Assembly: GCF_014836955.1 (NCBI RefSeq)
Contig: NZ_JACSPV010000007.1
Location: 62,001 to 126,000, forward strand
Length of the DNA stretch: 64,000 nucleotides
Reading direction: 5' to 3'
DNA from: Bacillus norwichensis
Lineage (GTDB): Bacteria > Bacillota > Bacilli > Bacillales > Bacillaceae_C
Positions 36,223 through 45,363 of the stretch are shown one piece after another. The position numbers and the translations under genes were made by a program. Position 1 is the first letter of the stretch. Each line of letters opens with the position of its first letter. A model generated the notes under the pieces. That model had not been told where the DNA came from and made no database searches. It was given only the letters and a program-made list of their open reading frames with translations.

Positions 36223-36833
36223 TGGTTTTTTCGACTTCCTTTCCATGCTGTCCAGGTAATAAGCAATGTGCCGGACGTGTAAGTCGCGATGGGCACGGAA
36301 AGCAAATTTCCCGCCATTGAGTAAATAATCCCCTGAAAACAGGTAAAGAATACGAGAATTTGAATGCTCCAAATCGGATTCCTTATGTTTTTTCTTAACA
36401 AAATCAAAAAGGCAATTCCTACAATTAATTGAAAGGCTGCAAACAATATATGCTCTCCGCTTAAAAAGTAGAAGACAAGCTCATATATAGTAATGATCAC
36501 AATCCATACTTTCATGTGGAGGCCATTTTCCTGAACCTGATGCTTTTTTTCGGATAAAAAGAAATAAATAAATGCAGCTGCAATTCCAAGCCAATATCCT
36601 TTGATTCCACCATTAAAATATACAACAGAAAATGGGTTTTTAATAGCCGCTTCTTGGAACAAAATGACGCTAAGCTTCCATGTCAGTATTATGATGAAGA
36701 ATGTATTGCTGTAAAAATCCGCTGCCTGCTTTTTCCGAGTCAGCCTTAAGTATAAATAGGCGCCAATAAATGCAGAAGCTACAGCTGCCCAAGAAGCTGG
36801 AAAAGACAATGATCCAATTGAATACCATTTCAT
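36219..36833 (-). CDS. Hypothetical membrane protein coupled to the TlpA-like gene
   Basis: A 204-residue protein with about six hydrophobic helices. It contains no cysteine pair, so it is not a CcdA-type electron conduit. The arrangement immediately upstream of the TlpA-like gene with an ATGA overlap suggests that the two work together, perhaps as membrane anchor or partner; this is inference from position only. I recognise no named family with certainty. Confidence 0.7.
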   Translation of the reverse strand: MKWYSIGSLSFPASWAAVASAFIGAYLYLRLTRKKQAADFYSNTFFIIILTWKLSVILFQEAAIKNPFSVVYFNGGIKGYWLGIAAAFIYFFLSEKKHQVQENGLHMKVWIVIITIYELVFYFLSGEHILFAAFQLIVGIAFLILLRKNIRNPIWSIQILVFFTCFQGIIYSMAGNLLSVPIATYTSGTLLITWTAWKGSRKNQ

Positions 36834-36859
36834 TATGATACTCCTCTCCCCAATATCTT

Positions 36860-38314
36860 TTATAAAATGGGAGAAAGCAGACGGGAAACCGACTCTTTAA
36901 AGCGAATAATTTTCGGTCTTTGTAAATATTGTTTAAATGTAAGTTCGCGTGATAAAGAAACATCTTCATTAAAAATATCAACGAGCTTTTGAACAAGCTC
37001 CTGGTCATACAAAAATGCATTTACTTCAAAATTTAGACGGAAGCTTCTCATATCAATGTTTGCAGTTCCCACACTTGCAATTTTTCCATCAGCTATCATC
37101 GTCTTGGCATGTATAAAGCCATTTTCATAAATGAATATCTTTGCCCCTGTCTTCAGCAAGTCTCCAACATAGGAGTATGTCGCCCAATATACAAAGATAT
37201 GATCTGGTTTATTCGGTATCATCAGCCGGACATCTACACCAGATAGTACAGCTATTTTCAGAGCATCCAGCACACTAGAATCGGGAATGAAATACGGTGT
37301 TTGAATAAGAATATAATCTTTTGCTGAATTGATTAACTTAATATACCCATATTTAATCTGTTCCCATTCCGAATCAGGACCGCTTGAAACAATCTGTACA
37401 TCCGTATCCCCAATCGGTTTCATTTCTGGAAATAACCTGTCCTCATAGCTTATTTTATTTGATGAGGCTTGATTCCAATCGAGGATAAACCTTGTTTGCA
37501 TGGCAAAAACAGCTTTTCCAAAAATCCTCAGATGAGTATCCCGCCAATAACCAAACTTCTTATTCAAACCAAGGTACTCGTCACCAATATTAAAACCACC
37601 GATATACCCGACTGTCCCATCAATGATCGCAAGCTTTCTATGATTTCGGTAATTCACCTGCAAATTCAGATGGGGCACGATGGCAGGAAAAAAAGCACTG
37701 ACCCTACCCCCAGCAGCGAGCAGCGGACGGAAAAACCGCCGTGGAAGTCTTCGAGAGCCCATCGCATCATAAAGAACGCGGACCTCCACACCCTCTTTTG
37801 CCTTTTCAACAAGAAGTGATAACAGCTGGTTGCCGAGCTTATCGTCACGCATAATGTAATAAACAAGATGGATATGATTTTTTGCTCTGCGAATATCGTC
37901 CATTAACGAATGAAACTTTTCATTACCGTCTGTAAAAATTTCCACTTTATTGTCCTGGGTCAGTACGGCACTGTCATTAACAAGAAGCATACAAATCAAA
38001 TCTTTGTATTGCGCTGTTTTATGGTCATGAAAAGGAAAATCGCCGTCTCTCAGCATACTTATTTGCGTGTCAGTGATTTCCATGATCCCTATTTTCTTTT
38101 TATCTTTCCATTCAAAAATCTTTTTCCTGCTCAAATTCTGTCCAAAGATTAAATATAGAATAAAACCAACAACAGGAATAAAAAGTAAAACAAGGAGCCA
38201 TGCCCATGTTGCGCTTGCGTCCCTTCTTTCTAGAAAAATAACAAAACTGGCAAGCGCAATATTCAAAATAAGAAAAATACTTAGTAACGGAGTACTGATT
38301 GCAACAAATGTCAT
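36860..38314 (-). CDS. cls: Cardiolipin synthase (phospholipase D family)
   Basis: A 484-residue membrane enzyme joining two phosphatidylglycerols to make cardiolipin. It has two N-terminal helices followed by two HKD catalytic motifs, HRKLAIIDGTVGYIGGFN at about 223 and HAKTMIADGKIASVGTAN at about 400. Length matches bacterial ClsA (480-510). ATG 38314 follows GAGGTAGAG; the 7-residue longer form from 38335 is less likely. It ends 26 bases before the start of the downstream membrane protein gene, so the three genes may be one unit. Confidence 0.93.
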   Translation of the reverse strand: MTFVAISTPLLSIFLILNIALASFVIFLERRDASATWAWLLVLLFIPVVGFILYLIFGQNLSRKKIFEWKDKKKIGIMEITDTQISMLRDGDFPFHDHKTAQYKDLICMLLVNDSAVLTQDNKVEIFTDGNEKFHSLMDDIRRAKNHIHLVYYIMRDDKLGNQLLSLLVEKAKEGVEVRVLYDAMGSRRLPRRFFRPLLAAGGRVSAFFPAIVPHLNLQVNYRNHRKLAIIDGTVGYIGGFNIGDEYLGLNKKFGYWRDTHLRIFGKAVFAMQTRFILDWNQASSNKISYEDRLFPEMKPIGDTDVQIVSSGPDSEWEQIKYGYIKLINSAKDYILIQTPYFIPDSSVLDALKIAVLSGVDVRLMIPNKPDHIFVYWATYSYVGDLLKTGAKIFIYENGFIHAKTMIADGKIASVGTANIDMRSFRLNFEVNAFLYDQELVQKLVDIFNEDVSLSRELTFKQYLQRPKIIRFKESVSRLLSPIL

Positions 38315-38575
38315 TATCTCTACCTCACAGCTCATTTAGTTACACAGACCAAGCTCTTATCCATTTTAGCATATAACTTCAACCGAAAATATAGACTGTC
38401 AGTCATTTTAACCTTTTGATCATTTCTAAACGATAAATTTGTTGATATTTTTTTGAAAATGACAATAAACTAAAAATTTAGATTTGAATAATTGAAACCA
38501 AATTGAATTTGTTTCGTATAACAATTAAAGTTTCTTTACAGCCGGCGTTAAAAATAACTGAAAACAACTATCTAT

Positions 38576-38602
38576 ATAAATAAAGGCCTTTATTTATTTT
38601 TT
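38576..38602. promoter_or_regulatory. 22-bp perfect palindrome plus T6 in front of the LRR lipoprotein gene
   Basis: ATAAATAAAGG and its exact reverse complement form a gapless 22-bp palindrome (38576-38597) followed by a T6 run, only 15 bases before the start codon. It could be an attenuator-like terminator or an operator. The rest of the 38315-38616 gap shows nothing else. Confidence 0.55.
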
Positions 38603-38616
38603 AAGGGTGAAGACTA

Positions 38617-39498
38617 TTGAAAAAAACATTCTTATATCTATTTGCACTTTTGCTTTGTGCGGGGTGTAATGGAGGGGATCGCCAAGAACAGCAATCTGAT
38701 GAAGCTGAGCCATCGGCTAAACAGCTAACGTCAGAAGCAGAGCTGAGTCCGGACATGCAGAAAGCCATCGACCGTTATGAAGGGATTGAAGATCCTGTCC
38801 TGCGGCAACGTGTACTGGAGGAATTAGAACTTGAAGAATATATAAATGACAAAACTAGACCTACCGTTCAAGACATGGCCAAGCTAGTCGTATTCAGAGC
38901 TGACGATAGAGGAACAATCAGTTCTTTAAAAGGATTGGAGATTGCCTTTAATCTTAGATTGTTGAGTTTGGACGATACTGGTATAAGTGACTTACAGCCA
39001 GTTGCTCAATTACCTTCTCTTGAAAAGCTTTATTTGTCCAGAAATCAGATAAAGGATATTAGCCATTTATCCGATTTGACTTCGCTGGAGGCTTTAACAC
39101 TGTGTGGTAATGACATTGATGACTTTTCCCCATTAAAGAAGCTGAAAAATCTGCGAATTTTAGGGTTGGGTGGCAGCGGTTTAAATGACATTTTCTTTTT
39201 GTCCCATTTAACAGCATTGGAAACGTTAAATCTAAGAGAAAATCAAATTACTGATATTTCTCCTCTGTCCAAACTACCAGCATTGGCCAAACTGGATTTG
39301 ACCGGTAACAATATCGAAAAAATCGACGCCTTGTCAGACCTCGATTCGCTGAGAACTCTCATTTTATCCAATAATGCCATTAAAGAAATAGAATCATTAA
39401 CCAACATGACCTCACTGCTTCATCTGGACCTTTCCAAAAATAATATTGATAATTTCAGTCCAGTGGAAAACATGGAACTGCTTGAACTTATTAAATAG
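38617..39498 (+). CDS. Leucine-rich-repeat lipoprotein (internalin-like repeats)
   Basis: A 293-residue surface lipoprotein: signal peptide with lipobox LLCAGC, a 60-residue acidic/Gln linker, then about eight 22-residue leucine-rich repeats of the bacterial SDS22-like form (for example LEKLYLSRNQIKDISHLSDL and LAKLDLTGNNIEKIDALSDL). There is no C-terminal LPXTG signal. LRR domains bind proteins, so an adhesive or scaffolding role outside the membrane is likely, but no partner is evident. The start is TTG 38617, after AAGGGTGAAG. Confidence 0.82.
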   Translation: MKKTFLYLFALLLCAGCNGGDRQEQQSDEAEPSAKQLTSEAELSPDMQKAIDRYEGIEDPVLRQRVLEELELEEYINDKTRPTVQDMAKLVVFRADDRGTISSLKGLEIAFNLRLLSLDDTGISDLQPVAQLPSLEKLYLSRNQIKDISHLSDLTSLEALTLCGNDIDDFSPLKKLKNLRILGLGGSGLNDIFFLSHLTALETLNLRENQITDISPLSKLPALAKLDLTGNNIEKIDALSDLDSLRTLILSNNAIKEIESLTNMTSLLHLDLSKNNIDNFSPVENMELLELIK

Positions 39499-39609
39499 GA
39501 GCGTGCCTATAGATATCCAAGCGGCAGCATACATAATGCACTAGTAGCATAAATAAATATCCGTACAGTTGGATCAAGGGCTCAATGGAATATTTGGCTA
39601 AAAAGAGAA

Positions 39610-39632
39610 AGCCGCATCAAAATGATGCGGCT
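39610..39632. terminator. Terminator between LRR gene and the M23 hydrolase gene
   Basis: AGCCGCATCA pairs perfectly with TGATGCGGCT around a 3-base loop. On the minus strand TTTCTCTTTTT follows. Confidence 0.85.
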
Positions 39633-39648
39633 CTACTTATGGCATATC

Positions 39649-41082
39649 TTATAAACCTATATATGGTGCAGGATTTACACGGCTTCCGTTCTTGAAGATT
39701 TCAAAGTGAAGATGTGTTCCATCTCCGCCTTTTCCAGCTACAACATCCCCTGTATTACCCATGGCACCAATAACCTGACCCTTAGATACTTTCGAACCTG
39801 GAGAAACAGAGCGGCTGCTCATGTGACCATAAAGTGTTTTATAACCATTTCCGTGATTGATAATAATAACATTTCCATATCCACCCCAATTTCCAGGTGA
39901 ACCAAATGTTGAAACTTCCACAGTACCGCTTGCTGCCGCTACAATTGGCGTACCCTTTCCAGCTGCAATATCGACACCGTTATGCATCGTACCCCAACGA
40001 GCACCAAATCCAGATGTGAATGCTCCAGCAGCAGGACGTGTAAACATTCCTGAGCTTACAGCAGGTGTCTTGCCTACAGGAGTAGAAGGTTCATGGTATG
40101 TAGTAGTTACTTTACTTGTTCCTCGTGAAGGAGCTTTTGAATTAGAGCCTGAATTAGAGTTAGAGCTTACGCTTGCGCCTGAGTTTGAATTAGAGTTAGA
40201 GTTAGAGTTTGATGCTCCTGAACTCTCTTCTGAACTTGAAGTCTCTTTCGCTTGTGTTGCAATCTTTCTTGCTTCCTCTGCCTTTCTAGCTTCTTCCGCA
40301 ATCCGGGATTCTTCGTTGCTAATGGCTCCTTGGATCTCTAATTGCTTGGCATTCAACTTGGCAATTTCTGCTTCCAAAGATTTCTTTTCGTCAGAAATGT
40401 TTGCTTGTTCAGCCTTCACATTTTTCATTGCTTGATTCTTTTCTGCTTTTTGAGAATTAAGGTCAGCTTTCAACCCTTCCAATTCTTTAAGCATGCTGTT
40501 CAATTTTCCAAGATTTTTTTCGACCTTTGCCTGCTTCTCCTCTAGCGCATCCTTATCGCGCTGCTGTTCTTCCATGATTTCTTTATCCGCACTGACAATA
40601 GTCGTTACAGCAGAAACCCGATCGACGAAATCGCTAAAACTTTCAGCTCCCAACAAAACGTCGATGTAATCAACTGACCCTCCGTTTTGCTGAATGCTTC
40701 TTGCTCTTTCTTTAAGAAGCTCGCTTCTTTTTTCAATCTTCTTCTTCAATTCTTCTATTTCTTTTTTTAACTTGTCAATTTCTGCTTCCGTCTTTGCTAT
40801 TTCTTTCTCTTTGTCTTTTATTTTTACATTAGTAGTCTCTATTTTTCCTTCCAGCTTTTCTACTTCACTTTGCATATTATTAAGCTGGTTAGTCAAATCA
40901 GCGAGCTTGTTCTCCTTCTTGGCCAAAGAACTGTTAATATTGGACAGCTCAGATGTAACCTGAGACTGCTGATCTTTCAAATCAGAAAGTGGTGTAGCGG
41001 ATGCTCCCCCAGCAAATGCAAATGTTCCGCCAAAACCGATGACCCCTGCAAGTGTGATTGATAGTAATGAACGTTTCTTCAA
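39649..41082 (-). CDS. Coiled-coil murein hydrolase, M23 peptidase (PcsB/CwlO-like N-terminus)
   Basis: A 477-residue secreted protein: signal peptide (cleavage likely after ASA), long coiled coil (about 35-285), a Ser/Asn-rich linker with SNSNSNSNSNSG, then an M23 metallopeptidase domain (about 350-475) with zinc ligands in HNGVDIAAG, HMSSRS and THLHFEIF. The coiled coil resembles PcsB and CwlO, hydrolases activated by FtsEX, and ftsEX lies immediately upstream. TTG 41082 is the start, behind AAGGGGAAC. FtsEX control is inferred from family and order. Confidence 0.88.
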   Translation of the reverse strand: MKKRSLLSITLAGVIGFGGTFAFAGGASATPLSDLKDQQSQVTSELSNINSSLAKKENKLADLTNQLNNMQSEVEKLEGKIETTNVKIKDKEKEIAKTEAEIDKLKKEIEELKKKIEKRSELLKERARSIQQNGGSVDYIDVLLGAESFSDFVDRVSAVTTIVSADKEIMEEQQRDKDALEEKQAKVEKNLGKLNSMLKELEGLKADLNSQKAEKNQAMKNVKAEQANISDEKKSLEAEIAKLNAKQLEIQGAISNEESRIAEEARKAEEARKIATQAKETSSSEESSGASNSNSNSNSNSGASVSSNSNSGSNSKAPSRGTSKVTTTYHEPSTPVGKTPAVSSGMFTRPAAGAFTSGFGARWGTMHNGVDIAAGKGTPIVAAASGTVEVSTFGSPGNWGGYGNVIIINHGNGYKTLYGHMSSRSVSPGSKVSKGQVIGAMGNTGDVVAGKGGDGTHLHFEIFKNGSRVNPAPYIGL

Positions 41083-41163
41083 GAAAAAGTTCCCCTTTCT
41101 CCCCGACAAGAATTTCTATTTTGCGTTTCAAATTTTTAAGTTTAGGTAAAATAAACTCAACTC

Positions 41164-42048
41164 TTATATTTTCAAAAAACGTCTGACAGATATGAAGCTG
41201 CCCCAAGCGCCGATAATGACGCCAATCAGCAACAATAGTCCGATGATTTCATAAACAAATGGTGAGTACGAAAGCGGCTGAATCACCTGGTTTGGAATAC
41301 GCGCGGCCAAAAAATCAAAGGCATAATAGTAACCTGCCGCCACAACTGCAATTGGAATAATCGATCCGATTAATCCAAGCCACATGCCTTCAAATAGAAA
41401 TGGCCAGCGTATAAACCAATTCGTCGCTCCTACTAGTTTCATGATCTCAATTTCTCTACGTCTTGCAAAAATAGTGATTTTAATAGTATTGGAGATTAAG
41501 AACATAGCAGTGAACAGCAATCCGATAATCAGAACTAATCCGATGTTACGGCTTGTCTTTAATGTATTGAACAATTTTTCTACTCTTTTTTCTCCATAGA
41601 CTGCAGAATCCACAAAATCAAGAGAATTGATTTTTTTTGCAACTACTGGAGTGTCCGTCGGTTGTTTTGTTTTTACAATAAAAACATCGTGCAACGGGTT
41701 TTCCTGTTCATACAGCTTCCAGTCTTTCCCCATCGTTTTGATCAAATGGTCGAGTTCCTGTTCCTTAGAAGAAAAAGTAACCGACTCTACCTGATCGATT
41801 TCTTCAATTTTTTTCTGGAGTGCTTCCTGGTTCTCTTTTGACACTGACAATTCTACGTGTGTTCGAATTTCGACATCATTCTCAATATCTGTGGCAAATT
41901 TATTCATATTCAGCATGATGACGAAAAAAACGCCAACCAGCAGCAACGTGACGGTGACTGCACTTGCGGAGGCGAAGGTCATCCATCCATTGCGGCGCAG
42001 ACTTTTGAAGCTTTCACTCAGATGGCGCCGAAACGTCCTAGCTTTCAT
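41164..42048 (-). CDS. ftsX: Cell division ABC transporter permease FtsX
   Basis: A 294-residue membrane protein with four helices and a large extracellular loop between helices 1 and 2 (about 50-175), the part that contacts murein hydrolases. FtsX marks include RHLSESFKSLRRNGWMT at the N-terminus and IFARRREIEIMKLVGATNWFIRWPF. ATG 42048 overlaps the end of ftsE by 11 bases, with GGGGG upstream. In B. subtilis FtsEX controls CwlO and sporulation entry. Confidence 0.94.
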   Translation of the reverse strand: MKARTFRRHLSESFKSLRRNGWMTFASASAVTVTLLLVGVFFVIMLNMNKFATDIENDVEIRTHVELSVSKENQEALQKKIEEIDQVESVTFSSKEQELDHLIKTMGKDWKLYEQENPLHDVFIVKTKQPTDTPVVAKKINSLDFVDSAVYGEKRVEKLFNTLKTSRNIGLVLIIGLLFTAMFLISNTIKITIFARRREIEIMKLVGATNWFIRWPFLFEGMWLGLIGSIIPIAVVAAGYYYAFDFLAARIPNQVIQPLSYSPFVYEIIGLLLLIGVIIGAWGSFISVRRFLKI

Positions 42049-42724
42049 AACCGTATTCCCCCTGCTGTTCATCACGGACAATGATTCCATTCTCGATGGC
42101 AACGACACGGTGTTTGATCGTATTTACGATTTCACGGTTATGCGTCGCCATAATGACCGTTGTACCCTGCATATTAATTTCTTCCAACAGATTCATAATT
42201 TCCCAAGATGTTTCAGGATCCAAATTCCCCGACGGCTCGTCCGCTATAACAACTTTCGGATTGTTGACAATTGATCTTGCAATCGAAACCCGCTGCTGTT
42301 CCCCTCCAGATAACTCTGATGGCAACATGCGGACTTTATGCTTCAATCCGACTAAAGCCAATACCTCCATAACCCGTCTCTTAATTTCTTTGGGTGACTC
42401 TTCAATTACTTCCATCGCAAAGGCGATATTTTCAAAGACTGTAAGAGTTGGAAGGAGTTTAAAATCTTGGAAAACTACTCCTACATTGCGACGTAAATGT
42501 GGAACCTCTCTATTTTTAAGCTTAGACAAATCCACTCCATTGACAATGATTTTTCCTGAAGTGGGCTTTTCTTCCCTGTATACCATTTTGATAAAAGTCG
42601 TCTTTCCAGCTCCACTGGGACCTACTATATATACAAATTCACCTTGATTAATCAGGATGTTTAAACCGTTTACAGCAATAATACCGTTTGGATACTTCTT
42701 GCTCACATCCTGCATCTCTATCAT
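42038..42724 (-). CDS. ftsE: Cell division ATP-binding protein FtsE
   Basis: A 228-residue ATPase of FtsEX. Walker A GPSGAGKTT, signature LSGGEQQR and Walker B VVIADEPSGNLD are intact, and the start MIEMQDVSKKYPNG matches B. subtilis FtsE. ATG 42724 is preferred, with GGTGG 5 bases upstream; a GTG at 42733 is an alternative. Order ftsE-ftsX-hydrolase suggests one operon. Confidence 0.95.
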   Translation of the reverse strand: MIEMQDVSKKYPNGIIAVNGLNILINQGEFVYIVGPSGAGKTTFIKMVYREEKPTSGKIIVNGVDLSKLKNREVPHLRRNVGVVFQDFKLLPTLTVFENIAFAMEVIEESPKEIKRRVMEVLALVGLKHKVRMLPSELSGGEQQRVSIARSIVNNPKVVIADEPSGNLDPETSWEIMNLLEEINMQGTTVIMATHNREIVNTIKHRVVAIENGIIVRDEQQGEYGYES

Positions 42725-42733
42725 ATAAACCAC

Positions 42734-43679
42734 CTTACTCCTTTAAAAACAATTATTCGTTATGTACTGTATCCAACATTGCGACATGGTGAAAATCCGC
42801 CTGACAAGTAGATTAGTATTCAAAGTGCGGCTTGTCCTGTAAAACCGCAGGTTATGAAAAACTCGTCATATTATATCGAAATTTAAACCCAGACCTATTA
42901 TAACACTTGGGACCCATATTTTAAGGGATATTTATATTACATTTGTGTTTCAAACTGTCATATTACAGTAATAATCGATAATATTAGATATTCATACAAA
43001 AACTGCTGGTCCAGTAAAAGATTTCCTTAGAAGAAAAAACGATTAAAATGCGACTTTTGCAAAGTTTTGTTATTAATTTTTTTCGTGATATTAGAACACA
43101 TATTAAGTTAAAAAAAGCTGTACGAATCAAAAACTGTTGGCTAAATAGACTTTCAAAATACACTTTTGAAAAAGACGTTTTTCGAAGTTCATATGAACTA
43201 GGATAAAAGTCACTAAAAGTCATTCAACCTTTCTTCCAGATATCCGATTAGGTCTTTTGTATCATTTTTCTTCCAGAGAACATTTCACTCTACAAATGGA
43301 GTAACCATCCCCTGACACACGTTTTAAAGCTAAAATTAAAGAAGCACTTCCAGATCTTTATAGCAAAATATTTCGCGATTATATACAGTAATCAAATGTA
43401 CCTTGGCGTATTTGTGCTCAGATATTATCAAGTCCTGCTCGATGAATTCCCTTTAAAAATCTGTGGCATCCGCCAGGGTTTGAACCTAACACTAAATGGA
43501 ATACCTCTAAGCTTTCATCCCTCCACTTACAGAGGTCGGAGATTTCTGCTGATTAAAGTAAAGCGCATCGACGCGTTGTATCAACGTCATCGTAAAAATG
43601 CAATTTTTCGCTAATTTACTTTCTTATCCCAGCATTATTTTAGAAACGATCTGGGGTATTTTAGTAGCAAAAATTAAAA
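42734..43679. other. Long intergenic region between cccB and ftsE
   Basis: About 950 bases of mostly AT-rich DNA. It contains a small hairpin near 42830, copy 1 of a dispersed repeat at 43390-43560 and no ORF with a ribosome site. B. subtilis has yvjA in this neighbourhood; no trace of it was recognised. Confidence 0.55.
43390..43560 (+). repeat. Dispersed intergenic repeat, copy 1
   Basis: Starts near ATCAAATGTACCTTGGCGTA and ends near TTCTGCTGATTAAAGT. It aligns along its length with copy 2 at 53770-53968 and with the two ends of copy 3 at 59548-59640. Confidence 0.75.
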
Positions 43680-43720
43680 AAGCTTGTAGAGAAGTGTCAC
43701 CTGCTTCCTCTACAAGCTGT
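43680..43720 (-). terminator. Terminator of cccB
   Basis: AGCTTGTAGAG pairs with CTCTACAAGCT around a 16-base loop; T6 follows on the minus strand. Confidence 0.88.
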
Positions 43721-43751
43721 GGACAAGCTACAGCTTATCCCTTAAATTCCA

Positions 43752-44093
43752 TTACTTTTTCTCAGCCAGCCATGCAGCAACTTTGTCTGCGTCGTCACCT
43801 TTGATAATGCCTGCTGGCATTCCTGGTTTACCATTGTCGATTACATCATGAATTTCATCTTCGCTTAAAGAAGCACCGATTTTATCAAGTGCAGGACCAT
43901 TGCGTCCTTCCAGGTTCTCACCGTGACAGCTTGAACAGTTTTGCTGGAAAATAGCTTCAGCGTCATTTGTGGCAGTTTCTCCGCCGCCTTTATTTCCGCC
44001 GCCAGCATTGTCATTATTATTGCCGCCACCACAGGCAGCCAGTCCGATGGCCAGTCCAGTACTCATTACAAGAGCCAACATTTTTTTCTTCAA
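43752..44093 (-). CDS. cccB: Cytochrome c-551 lipoprotein CccB
   Basis: A 113-residue membrane-anchored c-type cytochrome. The signal peptide ends in lipobox GLAAC, then a Gly/Asn-rich linker, then a heme domain with CSSCH and the axial Met in KPGMPAG. It carries electrons outside the membrane, to cytochrome oxidase. TTG 44093 is the start, 9 bases after AAGGAG; an ATG 9 bases earlier abuts the site. It follows prfB as in B. subtilis. Confidence 0.93.
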   Translation of the reverse strand: MKKKMLALVMSTGLAIGLAACGGGNNNDNAGGGNKGGGETATNDAEAIFQQNCSSCHGENLEGRNGPALDKIGASLSEDEIHDVIDNGKPGMPAGIIKGDDADKVAAWLAEKK

Positions 44094-44214
44094 GGTATAC
44101 ATCTCCTTATTAAAAATGATGCTCTTTTAGTATACCAATAAAGCAACTTTTTTAAACCAATAAGGATACCACAATTTCCTTTTAATGGAAAAATAGTGAC
44201 AACTATTCGGCCTC

Positions 44215-45313
44215 TTACAGACGGGAACGCAAAAACGCATTTATGAACATATCAATATCACCGTCAGTAACCGCTTGGACGTTTCCGACCTCTGTATTTG
44301 TCCGATGATCTTTTACCATGGAATACGGATGGAATACGTAGGAACGTATTTGGCTTCCCCACCCAATTTCCTTCTGCTCTCCGCGGATATCAGCAATTTG
44401 TTTTTCTTTCTCTTCAATTTCACGCTGGTGCAGCTTAGACTTCAGCATTTTCATTGCACTTTCGCGGTTTTTAATCTGTGAACGTTCATTCTGGCACGTC
44501 ACTACAATACCTGTCGGCAAATGAGTGATCCGGACAGCTGAGTCAGTTGTATTGACATGCTGTCCCCCTGCACCGCTGGAGCGGTAAGTATCGATTTTCA
44601 AATCTTCGGACCGGACTTCAATTTCAATATCTTCATTGAGCTCAGGCATCACTTCGCATGATACGAAGGAGGTATGCCGTCTTCCTGAAGAGTCAAAAGG
44701 AGAAATTCGAACAAGACGGTGAACGCCTTTTTCGGATTTCAAATATCCATATGCATTGTGTCCTTTAATCATGAGTGTCACACTTTTAATTCCGGCTTCA
44801 TCTCCCGGAAGATAATCAAGAGTTTCAACTTTAAATCCATGCTTTTCAGCCCATCTCGTGTACATGCGAAGTAGAATCGAGCCCCAGTCCTGAGACTCCG
44901 TCCCGCCAGCACCTGGATGAAGTTCTAAAATAGCATTGTTTTTATCATATGGCTCGCTTAATAGAAGCTGAAGTTCAAACTTGTCAAGCTTATCTTTGAA
45001 CTCCACTAGGTCGCTTTCAAGCTCAGCCTCAAGGTCAGGATCGTTCTCTTCCTTCACAAGCTCATGTGTGACTTCAAGATCCTCCTGGGTTTCAAAGAGG
45101 GCCTTGTATTCTTCAACCAAGTCCTTTAAACCATTGGCCTCGTTGATAATAGTCTGTGCAGCCGACTGGTCATCCCAAAATGACGGATCAGCCATTTGTT
45201 CGTCCAACTCTGCAATTCTTGTCTCTTTTTCCTCTAAGTCAAAGAGACCCCCTAAAGTCAGCTAATCTCTTAGCCGTATTTTCCAATTCGCTTCTTATTT
45301 CAAAAAGTTCCAT
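44215..45313 (-). CDS. prfB: Peptide chain release factor 2 with programmed +1 frameshift
   Basis: RF2 terminates at UGA and UAA. A 24-codon first frame starts at ATG 45313 behind GAGGTGG and ends in an in-frame TGA at 45241-45239; the second frame continues to 44215, giving about 366 residues. The frameshift site AGGGGGTCTCTTTGAC is canonical: internal Shine-Dalgarno, slippery CTT and TGA followed by C. RF2 features are the SPFD anticodon-like motif ([13 protein letters not shown]) and GGQ ([12 protein letters not shown]). The second frame alone must not be annotated as the whole gene. Confidence 0.97.
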
Positions 45314-45363
45314 GCTACCACCTCTGATGTTTTGTATTTATTTTATCCCATCGGCCGCTTTAA

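Noticed and set aside
39857-40435. A 192-codon ORF opposite the M23 hydrolase
   Set aside because: It is the antisense of the Ser/Asn-rich linker and coiled coil, with biased composition and no ribosome site.
42984-43223. A 79-codon minus-strand ORF in the cccB-ftsE gap
   Set aside because: No ribosome site, AT-driven composition and no recognisable protein pattern.
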